Origin: Xiphophorus maculatus | Taxonomy: Eukaryota; Chordata; Actinopteri; Cyprinodontiformes; Poeciliidae | DNA length: 64,000 nucleotides | Reading direction: 5' to 3' | Assembly: GCF_002775205.1 (NCBI RefSeq) | Contig: NC_036455.1 | Span: 4,130,501 to 4,194,500 of the forward strand | Shown: positions 39,101-50,880 of the stretch, piece by piece | How the letters are laid out: every line of letters starts with the position of its first letter | Numbering within the stretch: position 1 is the stretch's first letter | Translations under genes and position numbers: made by a program | The notes under the pieces: generated by a model | Told to the model about the DNA's origin: nothing | Seen by the model: the letters and a program-made list of their open reading frames with translations, nothing else | The model's database searches: none

Positions 39101-40156
39101 TTTGTCTCAGTTTCTCCAGAGATTTTAATCTCTGAAAAGACTACAGATTTTATGGCGGAAATGTTCAGTACACAAAAATCCGCTTAAGAAAAACTTGTCT
39201 GAAAATCTGCAGAACAGCTGACATTGCCTTCTGTTGAAATACATAAAATATGGCAGAAAAATAAAGGTGCGTGCAGATGTCTAATAGTGGTCGAAAGCTT
39301 GGTGAAGTTAATCAAATGGACTAAATACACTTGACTTTCAATATCTTTGTTCAGGTTAAATTTGGACTACATATATAGGCTAAAAATACCTACAATTTTC
39401 ATTTATATATATATATATATACTAAATAAAGACAATGACTGGGTGACCTGAAATAGCAGGAGGCGCTATTAAAAAAAACCTACTGTATTACCTCTGCAGT
39501 GAGAAGACTTGGGGAGAATAAGCTCGTTAAACATACATGATACAACGGCTTGCCATACTTTGTTTTTCTATGTTCGCTTCTCCTAGAAAAATTCCAGAGG
39601 AACAGTTTTTATCTAAACCTTCAGAAAAATCAGATTGGACCACGGGGTTCCGGTGTTGTGTGGTATGAATTATCAGTGGTGTGTGTGTGTGTGTGTGTGT
39701 GTGCGTGTGCGTGTGTGTGCTGCTAGCAGTGTGCACGCCCACAGCACTCCCTTCGCGTTTGACACGCAGCTGACAGCAGACAACTGGACACAGAGCAGAA
39801 GCGCTTCTAAATATGGCAAAGTGAATTACCAGATTTTACTCGCACCATCTAATTTCAGAGTTTCATGCCACTACGCGCACAAGACCTACCTCCAAGTATC
39901 TATTAAAGGCTGTTTATTTAAGAGATTTCACTTTATTATAATTCTGAGGTGAATTATAAGGGATTAAAAGTGCATTTTGTTTAAAAGGAAGCAGACAGTA
40001 AATCTGTAAATCTTAAATTAAGAGATTAATGACAATAGTAACGCTATATATATATATATATGTATGTATAAAAAGACCCACCGGCAGTTGGGGCTCCGTC
40101 TGTTTCTTGCAGAAGTGGCAGTAAAACCGGTGTTGTGTGTCCGCAGCCTCCGCCAT
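33169..40156 (-). CDS. rnf115: E3 ubiquitin-protein ligase of the RNF115/RNF126 family, complete
   Basis: A RING-H2 ubiquitin ligase that acts in the cytosol in endosomal sorting and protein quality control. Exons in order are 40156-40082, 38235-38177, 36689-36644, 36558-36368, 35004-34936, 34828-34750, 34614-34521, 33546-33431 and 33291-33169. They total 852 nt, 283 residues plus stop, all in phase; the human protein is about 300. The N-terminal zinc finger has C13, C16, C29 and C32 ([26 protein letters not shown]). The RING has C210, C213, C228, H230, H233, C236, C247 and C250, followed by RKSL. The middle is divergent and low-complexity. The finger-plus-RING layout is specific to this pair; [13 protein letters not shown] and [18 protein letters not shown] favour RNF115 over RNF126. 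The start sits in a strong context (AAACATGG). Confidence 0.9.
33821..34012 (-). mobile_element. tRNA-derived SINE, copy 1, with target duplication
   Basis: Minus-strand orientation. The head shows a tRNA-like A-box region (GGTGGCGCAGAGG) and a B-box region (GGTTTGATTCC). The body and tail match the SINE at 60.0 kb (CCAATAAAACC against CCAACAAAACC). GTTAATG repeats flank it at 33821-33827 and 34006-34012. It is inserted into an older repeat. Confidence 0.75.
34331..34363. repeat. Perfect hairpin in rnf115 intron
   Basis: TTGCTTCCTTGAAC (34331-34344) is followed after CTATT by its exact reverse complement (34350-34363). The stem is 14 bp, with no clear function. Confidence 0.85.
35005..36367 (-). 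other. rnf115 intron (1.36 kb)
   Basis: No coding signal on either strand. The exons on both sides join in phase across it, so no missing exon is needed. It contains the 22-bp palindrome and AT-rich sequence. Confidence 0.6.
36211..36232. repeat. Perfect 22-bp palindrome
   Basis: CAGACCAATAG is followed immediately by its exact reverse complement. A further partial copy, AGACCAATAGC, lies about 15 bp downstream. It lies in the rnf115 intron between 35004 and 36368. Confidence 0.9.
36690..38176 (-). other. rnf115 intron with Tc1-like debris
   Basis: Near 37560-37780 the plus strand reads TTCATGTAGGTTCATTGTCC and TGTTGGAAAAC, antisense to a worn Tc1-like transposase region. Nothing else is recognisable. 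Confidence 0.4.
38236..40081 (-). other. rnf115 first intron
   Basis: It contains a GT dinucleotide microsatellite (about 39679-39720), short AT runs at 39406-39420 and 40044-40063, and no coding signal. Confidence 0.6.
39679..39720. repeat. GT/GC dinucleotide microsatellite
   Basis: About twenty GT units with interspersed GC steps. It explains the His-Thr-rich chance frame on the minus strand. Confidence 0.95.
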
Positions 40157-40160
40157 GTTT
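40082..40160 (-). promoter_or_regulatory. rnf115 first exon start region with YY1-like motif over the ATG
   Basis: AAACATGGCGGAGG places the start codon inside a sequence close to the YY1 consensus (AAnATGGCGGC). Such translation-start YY1 elements are known in vertebrate TATA-less promoters. Support here is the motif alone. Confidence 0.35.
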
Positions 40161-42162
40161 ACAGTGAGGAACTGTCTTTGACGTTACTCTCTCAGCCCCT
40201 CCACTCAAAAAGTAAAATAGCACAAAGTATCAGCACAGTTCGGAAAGCCACAAAGAAATATAAAAGAGCAAGTAAATCGGAAACAAGTAAAAAAAAAAAA
40301 AAAAAAAAGTGACACCAGGCTTGCAGGTCCTTTCCACTGTTTTTTTTTTCAGTGTCTCCAGGAGCGCTTCTTGGATGAATGCCGCCCTGTGCGAGCCTTT
40401 TCCTCTGGGCCCCTCATGGGTGTTAATGTCATTGTAATTTGAGGCTTTAAATGATTCAGAATGATTTATTTGAACACTTTGTTTTTGTTTTTTTTCAAAC
40501 TCGACTATTGATTGAACAATCAACAATGCATTTTAAATACAAACATTGAGTGGACACATTTTAATATTGTGTTTTTACAGAATCAAGACTAAGTATCCAT
40601 ACAGTACTTGCTCAGATGCAATTTTTTTCTGAGGGATTTTAAGCATGAATGACCTTTTTAATGTTACGCCACACCAACTAAGTTCAGACTTTTACTTGAC
40701 CGCTCTTAAATAGTTTTATTTTTGTAATCAATTCAGAGGTAGACTTGCTGCTGATGTTGCTACGTGATGGTTGAACGTTTCCCTCAGATTTTTCTGGTAG
40801 AAAGTAGGATTAATGGATTGATCAATTACAGCAACTTGTCCAGACGATGCAACACATCCTCAGACCACCACTATGCAATTCTGCCAAAATAATAGTCTGT
40901 TTTTTGCATTTACAATCTATGTGACATGGAAATTTGATCTGAAACATTTAATGTGACAAAAAAAACCCTGTAAGCTTGCTTTTTGAAAGTAAGAATCTAT
41001 TTTTACAGCAGTTTCAGCAGTTTACATGAATATAAACTGCTGAAGAAACTGTAATCAGATTTAAATAATTCAATGCATGTTAAAATTGTCTAAATATTCT
41101 GTTTTCTACACTACATCCTCTTGATGACAAAAACAGAAACATAACAACATAGGTACTTAATAACTTCCTTAACAGAAAACTAATATGTAACAGAGGTCAT
41201 CACAAAAATGTTTATTTTTAATTGCCTAGACTTCCAAAAGAAAAAAACAGGCAAAATTTGTACACAGCTTCAGAGAAGAACGATGAGGCTTGACGTTTTA
41301 TCGCATCTTAAAATACCCAGATCCCTCAGCCTGACCTACAACATACATAAGAAATGGCTGCTGTCTGTGAATTTCTCAGCAACATGAAGTTAAAAGGAAA
41401 TCATTTTTAAAAATCTACAGAAGAAGCTATAAATGACTAAGAATCCAAATATAAGAGATGTAAATAAACCACTGAATACTGGCAAACTCATGCCACCCAC
41501 TGACACAGAGGCACCGTGGGCAAAGATCCATCCTGATCAAATCACTGTTTTTTATTTAAAAATAATTATTTTTGCAATTCAACTAAAGAAGTGAAAGCAG
41601 CTGTAGACTGTGAAAGCATGGCGATATTTTTTTTTATTAATACCAAAACAGTTCTAATCTTAATCACATTAGGCTTCAACAGAACAATCACATATTGTAG
41701 CAGAAACAAAACATTTCCTCTTTACAGTGTGAGAAGATTTGGCAACAGAGCTAAGTAGTATTCTGTAACAACAACTAAATATTTTGTTATTTAACATTTA
41801 GGCAAAACAAAAACACTGTTTTAGGATGAGCAGATGAGTTGTAGGTATGAAGATATAAAGGTAAAAATGGCAACATTTCAACATAAGTGTGGTTATTTCA
41901 ACAAGCTGGGTACACAAGCAGCATTGTTTCCTTTCTTCTCTGACAATTTGACAGCATTGTTTTTATAATTTACACAATTTCAACCTTTGCGTTTTTGGTT
42001 AAGTCAGTTTGGCAATGTGCGCAGCTCGTCCTGTACACTTTCAAAATCCGAAAACTCATGCACGACTACTCAAATTTTAACTTTCACGGAGGTATTTCAA
42101 TAGACCCCCGCTTTCGCAGAAGCGACTCTGCCAATCCAAAAGCGGCGCCTCATCCCGTTCTC
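40157..42162. other. Intergenic DNA between rnf115 start and scamp3 stop
   Basis: It contains the presumed rnf115 promoter and first-exon leader just above 40156, a 20-base poly(A) run near 40289-40308 and then AT-rich sequence, part of which would be the scamp3 3' UTR. Minus-strand AATAAA candidates occur near 41210 and 41633, but I cannot choose between them. Confidence 0.5.
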
Positions 42163-45100
42163 CTATCGCGGTGCAGTGAAGGTCCCCTGGGCAGCAGAGG
42201 CAGCTGCTTGGCGTACAGCCTGATTGGACATGACTCCAGTGGCGAACTCAGCCTGAGCCTTCTGGAAGCTGGCATCGGTTTGCCTGTACATGCTGTGGAT
42301 CTGAGGCGGAGAAGAAGAAGAGTACACTGACACCTGATATGTGCAGCAATTCATTGTCATATTATCGGCACAATGAGAGTGAAAACGACACCCGGAACCT
42401 GATATGTGGCTTTTCTAAGAGGCAGCTTGCTATCTACTGGATGTATGAGCCCACGGGCCACACTTTGAACACAAAACAATGATGTGCCCCATCATGGTCG
42501 CTTACAATCTGACTCAGTTACAGCAGTTATGTCTGGAGGAATCGGCCAAAACTGCAGCGCTTGTGGAAAAATACTCAAAACATTGATCAAAAACATGCAG
42601 CGCACCAGCAATACTGCCAAACGTCAAGGGAAAGTAGAAAAAATTCTGAAGTTGTCTAAATTTAAAAAAAAATTCTTTAAAAAGTTGTTCTAGAATTTTT
42701 TGACCCTCAAGGTGCGTTCACACCAAACGAGTTTAGATCGTCAGGCATGTCTGGTTTACGTTCAATGCCTATGTGGAGGCGCGTCGAGGGCCCGTCGCAG
42801 CGCATTTCACACGTCTAGCACAGAGCGATTTGAATCGTTTGGAGCGTTTGACGCATCAAGAGAATACAACAAGACGGCCGGCAATAGAAAACAATGGCTA
42901 GAGCTAAGGCGCTCTTGACGCGCCTCCATATAGACTTTGAATGTAAACCAGACGTGCCTGATGCATGAAACGCTAGGTATAAAACAAAATATCAAGCATC
43001 CACATTGAAAGTGCGCACGTGTTGAACTTGAAGCATTGGACGCATTTTTGATGTGCGTATCGCTTTTGGTGTGAACACACCATAAGTAATTTTACTAATC
43101 TGTTCCAAAACTGGCAAAGTTTGATCTGATTGAATGTCAAACAGTGGGAATAAAAGGGTTTCTCTCATTTTATTGTGCATGTTCTTATTTTTCTATGCAC
43201 AAGTTGAATCTCAGCCCAAAGTGGATCATGTAAAGTCAAAGTTGTATCTCTAGTGACAAAGAGTTCTTTCACATTAAGGCTCAAATTTACTTATATATTT
43301 TTTAACCAAGATTTGTGGATTTTCTTATTTCCAATTAGAAATCACCAAACAGTTTTTTGAAACAAGCACGCAACACCACACCTTCAAACCAATGAATAGT
43401 AAACGAATAGTAAGTAATTTTTTATTTTTTTAAGAGCAAGGCTGTTAAACATCTGCTTTAAAATTCACACTATAAGTTTAGTGGGATAAAAATGGCCAAT
43501 CAAAGCTTTTCATTATCAGCTGTAACTATTAATAATAGAATCAAAAAGCCTCTTATTCAAAACTCCATCTCCTTTCAGGAACAGAAACACAAAGAAAAAG
43601 TTACAACTTAATCCTATTCAAAGTAAGCCATAAATATTATCTGTGGGTCGGCAGTATAAGATTGCTATATAGCCAGGTTTAAGTTTACTACACTAAATTA
43701 GACCCAAACTCTGTGGAAATGGAGCTAATGGACCTATAAAAAAACCCCACACACAACATGAGAGGCATTCTGTCAAAATGCAGCCTTAACGTGTGCTTCT
43801 AACTTTGGATTAGCCCTACAAATAGAAAACTGCTGACCTTCTTTAGCAGGAAAACCCCCATGGCGGTCTGGGCAGTGAAGAGGGTGGCGTTCAAAATCAT
43901 GAGCACACCAGCGCCAGTGCTTTTATTCAGAAGAGCCAGACTCACAATCCAGCCGCTGGGTAGAAAAATAGGTTACAGTGAGAGAAACTAAGAGTAATAA
44001 TAAAAACAAGAAAATTACAACGATACTAAGACATTTTGATGTGTTTGTCTCTCAAAGGACACAAATGCAGTGAATTAAACTAAATCCAAGAAAGAGATTA
44101 ATCTGTTATAGCCAATATAGCATGAAACACGTAGTTTACGAGTGGTCCATCCATAGACGTTTTCTAAAGTTAAATGAGCAAAAAAGTACGATTGAACTAG
44201 GGCTGAAACGATTAATGGGATTAATCAATTATTGAAATAATTGTCAACTAATTTAGTAATTGATTAATCGTTAACTGCAGAAATAACAACACAGGCAGAG
44301 TGGTAATTAAACCAAAAATGTCCAAAATGTGTATACGTCTGTTCTACTCCTAAAATGGCATTTTAGCTTCACCTGGTTCAAATTATGAAAATAGAAATTT
44401 CCATTTAAGCATATTTTGCTGTCCAATTATTAATCCAAAAAATATAAACGGATTAGTAGACAGTATTTTTTAGCTGCAGATGCATCCTTTGCTACAAATG
44501 ATCATTTATGCACTAAAGCATGTTACTGCATTTTAGGCTGTTTTATTTTGTTATTCAAAAAAATTATGTACGGTAATTATTTGCTTCTCTTGGTGTATTT
44601 CTAATATTGATTAAAATGGTTAAGTGGAAAATCTGCAGAATGTGCCAGTATTTTTTGTTGAATCTGCTGTTGGTTATGGTTATACCCTGCAAGTTTCCCA
44701 AAAACTTAGCTGTGTATTCATATATTGTTCTGTTATTTTTCTTTCTTTTTTCTCCAAGTTAATCTAAAAGATTTTTGATATTTTTGGAACCAAACAAATG
44801 CAGGTTTGAAGGGTGAGTGTGGGAGTGAATGCAAGAGTGTATAAGTACATGTTATAATGTTACGTTTGTTGTGTGTAAATTTGTTATGTCAAAATAGAGA
44901 AAATTCAATTAAAAAAAAAAAAAAAAACTTAGCTGTGACTATGAATTATGCTCTTCATTTTGAAAAAATGTCACAGACCAAATTTCATTATCTGGAAAAA
45001 TATCACAAGAAAAGTCACATCCTTCCTGACACAACCTGATTGAAGATATGTATATATTTACACCTTTATTTCCAGTAAATTATAATTCCTGTACTGCACT

Positions 45101-48100
45101 CTTTTCTGAAAACTAAAAACATCCATTTAATAAATTTCAAATGACCCAAAAAAGACGCAGATAGGCTTTTGACTGAAACCTAAAAGTTTGAGCACATCAC
45201 TCCAATCTAAAAATATTTCCACCGGCTTACAGTGAAGAGATTTAATAAGCTTTGTATCGTTTTTAAAGCTTTCAATGACCCGACCCCTTCCTAAATGTAT
45301 CCCAGACAGGCCCTTCAGGTCTTCAAGTAAAGGTCCTGTTACACACAAGATCAACTCCAGATCAGCTCTCGGTTCTTTAAGTCATCATGGTTCTGCTCTC
45401 TGGATACCTCTGATCAGTAACTACAGCGTTTCACTTTAAAAGCAAACTCAAAACATCCCTGTTCTACCAACCTTATAGCATTTTATTCAAAAACATTCAG
45501 TTTCTTTCTTATTTTCCATGCTTGATCTTGTGTGACCTTACTTGTGTTTTGCTCTATAACTATATACTTGATTTACATGGGCTTGATTTGCTGGTTTTTT
45601 AAATTCTTATTCTTGCTTTACTAACTCTGTAGGTCGGTAAAACGGGATTAAACAGCCCCTAACATAAAGATATTGAAGGATTAAACTGAAAATAAGACAA
45701 TAAATACAACTTTTTAAACCATTGTTGCCTTACAAACTAAGAAATTGACCTTTCCCCATTAAGCAATTATCATGTCAAGACAAGAAAAGTAGATGTTGTT
45801 ATTGTGAAGGGAGATTAAATTATTGGGATCTACAATACAACAGCAGCATCGTGTAACAATGTAATTAAGGAGAAAAATACATTTATACCTGAATCCTGAT
45901 CCGGGGATCCCAATAGTCATGATGACAAAGACGCAGACTTGAGCAAAGAAGATGAAGAAAAAGATGAAGAAGTTGAAGGAGCTGTCACTTCTGTAAGAGA
46001 AGAAATAAATAAAAACACGCAGCGATTAACAACAGTCAAAATAATATTTTAATCTGAACATGGAAGCTGATACACAGCTGTGATTACCTGAAGGCTTTAT
46101 ACACGGGTCGATACCAACAGACGAAGGAGCAGGGCGTGAAGAGGAGGGCCCAGAGAATGGAGAGGCCAAAACCAGAACCGTTGGTCGTGTCCGCACAGAA
46201 CATAGCCAGGGATGAGATCAGGTTGAAGGCAAGCGTGAAAGCGCAGACTGCATTTTGGAAAAGACAGAAAAAAAAATGAACAAAAACTCCAAACCCATCC
46301 GTTTGCACACAGAAACAAACCAATGTGTCAGGATTTGGTTTAATAAAAATCAAACGACATTATTTTAAATTAGATTTCAACTCTCCTGAGTCCCTGGTCT
46401 GTAAATAGCGTCATATATTATAGTCAGATTTTGTATTTTTGGAGTGAATTTAAATGTTTCTAAAGTGTTTATTTTTTTTTCAAATTACATTTAAACCTTT
46501 CAACAAAATTTGTGTCGAAGCAGCATTTTTGTGTGTAATTTACTTGTATTCAAAATGTAGTTTTTGAATAGCGATGTGATTTCTGGGCATTGGAAAAAAA
46601 TCTATTAAGAACCTTTTGTTATCAAATTATTAATGTATTGATCCAAAAAATAATCAACATATTGCCACTAGACGGTATTGATATATTTTTATCTGCAGAT
46701 TGAATTGAATTAAAATTCAAAAGAATCTTACTGACCCCAAAGCGCAATTAAATCAAATTAAATATAGATGCAAATGATCAAGTGTACACTAAAGGGATGT
46801 TCTGTTGTTGCATTTCAGGGAATAAAATGTTGATTTTCTTATCTGAAGATGAATTGAATTATTTATTCACATCATTTGATTTATTTCTAACATTGTTTTA
46901 AAAAAAGGTTTAAATTGTTAAATAAAAAATCTACAGAATGTGTCAACCTTTTGTTTGATTAATTGCCAGAATAGTTGACAAAATAATAAATTACTAAAAT
47001 AATTGTCACTTTAAGCCCTACTTGTACATATATATTTATGTCTATAAGTTAAATCATAGAAAATTGGAGAATTAGAGAAAATAAACATTAAACCAGTTTT
47101 GTCTATTGTGAGCTTAGATAAACATCTGCGCATAACCGAATGCAATATGAAGTTCTTCTCACGGGTTTGTTCTTAACTTCCCTCCACTTGTGAGTCTTAC
47201 TTTTTATCAGGCCCAGATCATGAAGTTAAACCCACAAGAAAACCAAAGTTTATTACATTTCAAGAGTATGACGTGTATTTTCAGAGAGATAAACTCACAC
47301 ATCCAGAAGTAGTACATGATGGTGACAGTACGCTGGAAGCGCTGGCTGATCTCCACGTTGATGTCTTGGTAGAAGCAGGGCCCCACAGGACAGAAGGAAG
47401 GCAGAGGGGGCCAATTATTCTGACGAGCTGGAGAAGAGAACAGAAGCAGGTAAAGCCAAAGAAAGCGCAAACCCTTTTATATATCTATCTGGTAAACCCA
47501 ATCAAATAGAAATCTCTCAGAGGGCACTATTAAGAGACATTCCACCTTACAAACAAAATCGTAAAAATTGGTCGCGTCTTACTGGCTCCAGGGCCGAGGC
47601 CGTGTGACTGCAGCTCCCGTTCCCTCCTCTCCAACTCCTGGGCTTTCCTCTCGAGCTCCTCCTGCTTCTTCAGTAGCTCCGCTGTGGTGGCGTTCACTGC
47701 AGGCTTACACACAGAGACAGCAGGCAAACGGAAAGTCAACTTTCACATTAAAAGTCTGCTTTTACTAGTTAAATAAAGAGAGGGGACATGTAAATGTGTT
47801 AGCTGCAGATCCAAATGCTGCTAAATGGGTTTAAAGGTGATCTATTATGCTTCCTTGAACAGGTTAGAAAAGGTCTATGGGACATACAAAACATGTTTGT
47901 AACATTTTTTGCACAAAATCATTCTTGGATAGTGAGATTTTAGTCTGCTCAGTTTGCCTATTTTGAGCTCTTATCAAAAGAAGGGCCTCCTGTCACTTTA
48001 AATCCAAATAATCTGCTACTGGCCACACCCCCAAATCAACATCTACATTCACAGGTGAAAATAGCTGCAAACAGATGCACAAATATACAAAAGTGCATCT

Positions 48101-50380
48101 TTGAAAAGTAAAAGTGGAGCCTCCTACACAACCAACAAGAATGCAGCAAGCGATTTCTGGATGGTAAGGAAACAGCAAAACACTTGTCTTCTCCAGCAAC
48201 TATTGCAAACAGAATTGCAATTATATAACCGTACATCTTTGAAAAGCAGCAGTAGAGCCTCCTGCACAACCAAAAAGAATGTAGCAAGTGATTTCTGGAT
48301 GGTAACAATTAATAACTACTCTCTGTTGGTCTGTCAGACAAAATTCAAATAAAATATTTTGAAACAGTTCAATGGATGTAAATATTCTTGCAAGTCACTG
48401 AAAGTATGTCCTCTCTATCATATTTGTTATTTTTAAGAACCACATCTATATGGTCACCTAGCTCCCACTGAACTAAAAACATAGTATTGACTTCACAACA
48501 TGAGTACCTGTGCATTATAAGAGCCATAGTTGCGAGGCTCAGTGGGTGTTGTTCTGCTGGGCGGCGTCTGCGCAGGCGGAGGTGCAGACGGAGACGAGGC
48601 TTCATATGGCGGTGGAGGCTGCAACGCATTTGTTTAGAAAGACAAAAGCAACACACATCCATAAATGTCAACAAAAAAGACATTTAAGTCACTTTAAACT
48701 ACTCACTTTCAACGGCTTCATAACAGCAGAATACAATAATGTTAAGAAAACCAATTAGACATTTTGAACACAGCTAAATGGAAGTTACAGATATTTAATT
48801 TGAACAGTATCTTACATTGATGCTTGTTGGCACTAAAACAATCAATGGTTAGACGTCTGAGTTTTACAGATCTACATAATCAAATTTATAAGCACATTTC
48901 TGTGCAAAATTTCTGACTCGGCTCTTATTTCATTATGGCGTGCATAAAAGGAGTAAGGTTTACCTGACAATTAAATTTTAAGAGGATGAAAATGGTCTAA
49001 CCTTTTTTTTTTTTAATCAATAGAGGAGTTCTGTGAAAAGTTTTAAACCGGACTTGCTCAGCTCAAATGTTACAAAGAACATTTTAATTACAATCTGTGA
49101 ACTTTTGTCTAAAGGATGGATACTGACCAACCTTGTATCTATAAATCCCAAGCTACAACGTAAAATATACAGGTATATCTCAATAATCATGGTCCAAAGA
49201 GGCTTTAATTGTTCTGGTGTAATATTCTAATCTTCTAATAAATCAAATCTCAGTACCTTTAAGCTGAAAATCATCACATTAAACTCAAATAAATAACCAT
49301 TCTGTAAAATTAACACATATATAATGCATTTCACTTAACGAGTTACTGAATAAATAAACTTTTCAGTAATATTCAAATTTATTGACATGCAACTATAGTA
49401 TGTAAAACTTCAAACACTCTGTAGCTCTTGTACAGAACTGTGCAAGTTGATTAGCATCCTATACATACTTTGTATAAATATTTAAGTACATTTAGACATA
49501 AAAGTTCACTATAAAATATTTCTACTCTGCTCTGGATTAAAGGAAATGGAACCAGAGAAAAGCAAAAACTAAATAAATAAGGAATAATCGACAGATTAAT
49601 TGAGTGGCAGACGGATAGAGGAACAGACAAATGATGCTAACTTTTAATTTCAATGAGAAAAGGGGGAGAAATTTCTAAAAATAGAGTAGAATAGAATTCA
49701 ACTTTATTGTCATTGCACTCTCACAAGTACAAGCAACGAGATATAGTTTGCATCCATCCAGAAGTGCTCTACAAGATATAAATATTTATTCACAGATGTA
49801 CAAGACTATGTATGTATGGACTATAAGGGGTTATAGCAAGAGATATAGATATTGTGTATAAATATAAATATGGCAGCTATATGCACAGATTATACAGATT
49901 ATACAGAATATACAAGAATGTTAGGGAATGGATTATATATAAATAATGGCAGGTAAAATTTACAGGTTGTATGTGTGTGTGAAGAAAAAAATGCAATATT
50001 TGTTTCACACAATCCATGTAATGCACTCACCCCAGCCGGTTTATCAAACGGGTTGTAAAGGTCCAGTGTTGCATACTCGTTGTTGCTGCTGTGCTGAGTC
50101 ACAGCAGGGTCCTAGCAGACAAAAACAAACATCATAACATCTACACCACTGGTTGAGTTCCCTCTGCCACATCAGTTCACACGTTTCCAGGCGGGTTTTT
50201 CGGTTTATAAAAGCTACAATCCGAATAGGCAAGTCACTATGGAGGACAGATGGGCCCAGCACGTCACATGAGCAGCAGGAAAGATCTGTCATCCATCAGG
50301 ACCTCCACAAGCTTCCTGTCACCCACCTGGAAAGGGTTCTGGTCCTCCGTCGGTTCGGGGAAGCTGGTATATTTCGACAT
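42163..50380 (-). CDS. scamp3: Secretory carrier-associated membrane protein 3, complete
   Basis: SCAMP3 is a four-pass membrane protein of the trans-Golgi and endosomes that takes part in vesicle recycling and receptor sorting. Exons in order are 50380-50327, 50111-50031, 48618-48508, 47703-47583, 47427-47299, 46247-46088, 45990-45889, 43955-43838 and 42300-42163. They total 1014 nt, 337 residues plus stop, all in phase (human 347). NPF motifs, which bind EH-domain proteins, lie at residues 15-17 and 38-40. A Pro-rich segment ([20 protein letters not shown]) follows, then a short coiled coil ([20 protein letters not shown], about 90-113). The SCAMP core starts [20 protein letters not shown] and contains the conserved [20 protein letters not shown]. 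The C-terminus is [13 protein letters not shown]...FTAPR. The Pro-rich N-terminus and DPAVTQH favour SCAMP3 over SCAMP1 and SCAMP2. Confidence 0.95.
42709..43086. mobile_element. Non-autonomous inverted-repeat DNA transposon in scamp3 intron
   Basis: Terminal repeats are AAGGTGCGTTCACACCAAA on the left and TTTTGGTGTGAACACACC on the right, reverse complements with few mismatches. Inside, GTCTGGTTTACGTTCAATG is mirrored by CATTGAATGTAAACCAGAC-like sequence, giving a second long inverted repeat ending GGAGGCGCGTC. There is no transposase. It resembles fish hAT-type miniature elements. Confidence 0.75.
44203..44650 (+). repeat. AT-rich interspersed repeat, copy 2 of 3
   Basis: It starts GGGCTGAAACGATTAATGGG, continues AATTATTGAAATAATTGTC and has CTGCAGAATGTGCCAG near its far end. 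The copy near 46.56-47.02 kb is the same repeat in the other orientation. No coding capacity is seen. Confidence 0.6.
45090..45560 (+). mobile_element. Non-LTR retrotransposon (LINE) 3' fragment, decayed
   Basis: The plus-strand translation, with stops, reads EHITPI, KYFHRL and [12 protein letters not shown]. This resembles the reverse-transcriptase C-terminal region of fish L2/Rex-type LINEs (HITPVL..LHWLPV..RI.FK.L...Y). The reading frame is broken several times. It lies in a scamp3 intron. Confidence 0.6.
46560..47025 (-). repeat. AT-rich interspersed repeat, copy 3 of 3
   Basis: Reverse-oriented relative of the 44.2-kb repeat. It holds ATCTACAGAATGTGTCAAC and ends ATAATTGTCACTTTAAGCCC, the complement of the GGGCT end. 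A LINE-tail-like stretch near 46715-46755 lies inside. Confidence 0.55.
47828..48330. mobile_element. Interspersed element with an internal tandem duplication in scamp3 intron
   Basis: It opens GTTTAAAGGTGATCTATTAT, like the older element at 33.6 kb. Two diverged direct copies of about 75 bp, starting near 48093 and 48232 (both ending GATTTCTGGATGGTAA), show a tandem unit of about 140 bp. No coding frame is present. Confidence 0.6.
48619..50030 (-). other. scamp3 intron 2
   Basis: AT-rich. Near 49685-49775 it contains a repeat with AATTCAACTTTATTGTCATT and ACTCTCACAAGTACAAGCAA, a phrase seen widely at the ends of fish retroelements. No coding signal is present. Confidence 0.5.
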
Positions 50381-50486
50381 GACCGCGGCTACTGCCTACA
50401 GCTGATGTAAACGTTAGGGAAAACAGAAGCTAGGCTAATGCTAGCAAGCCAAGCAGATTGATCGAGGATTTAGTTTCTGTTTCTTG

Positions 50487-50487
50487 T

Positions 50488-50519
<32 letters not shown>
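50487..50519. repeat. Poly(A) run
   Basis: An uninterrupted run of about 33 A residues, 107 bp upstream of the scamp3 start codon on the opposite sense (poly(T) in the scamp3 direction). Confidence 0.95.
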
Positions 50520-50521
<2 letters not shown>

Positions 50522-50808
50522 AAAGAAAAAAGGCAGATGTTGCTTGCTGCTGTCGGGTTTTCCGGTCATTTATAGATAGCTACACTGGTGGCTCGTTGCT
50601 CATCTTTTGTATTGAGACTAAAGTCTAGTGGCTGGAAAGGCGTTTCTGTTTCTGCATTAGCCGCTAACGTCTCGATAATAGTCTTGTGAAGTCAAGGAAG
50701 AGAAGAGGAAATCAAATATTTTCTGCTACAGGAAAACAAGAAGAAGTGGTCATGTGACTTCTTCTGCGGCACGGAGTCACGTGGGGGACGGGAAAACAGA
50801 CACGTTCT

Positions 50809-50880
50809 TATTAATAATAATAATAATAACAACAACAATAATAACAATAATAATAACAACAATAGTAATAATAATAAAAT
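50809..50880. repeat. Trinucleotide microsatellite (AAT/AAC)
   Basis: About 24 units of AAT mixed with AAC. It creates a chance poly-leucine frame on the minus strand that should not be annotated. Confidence 0.95.

Noticed and set aside
39527..39742. His-Thr repeat reading frame on the minus strand
   Set aside because: It is translation of the GT microsatellite.
47696..47696. scamp3 exon beginning at 47696
   Set aside because: It leaves the frame off by one; the acceptor before 47703 gives [11 protein letters not shown] in phase with both neighbours.
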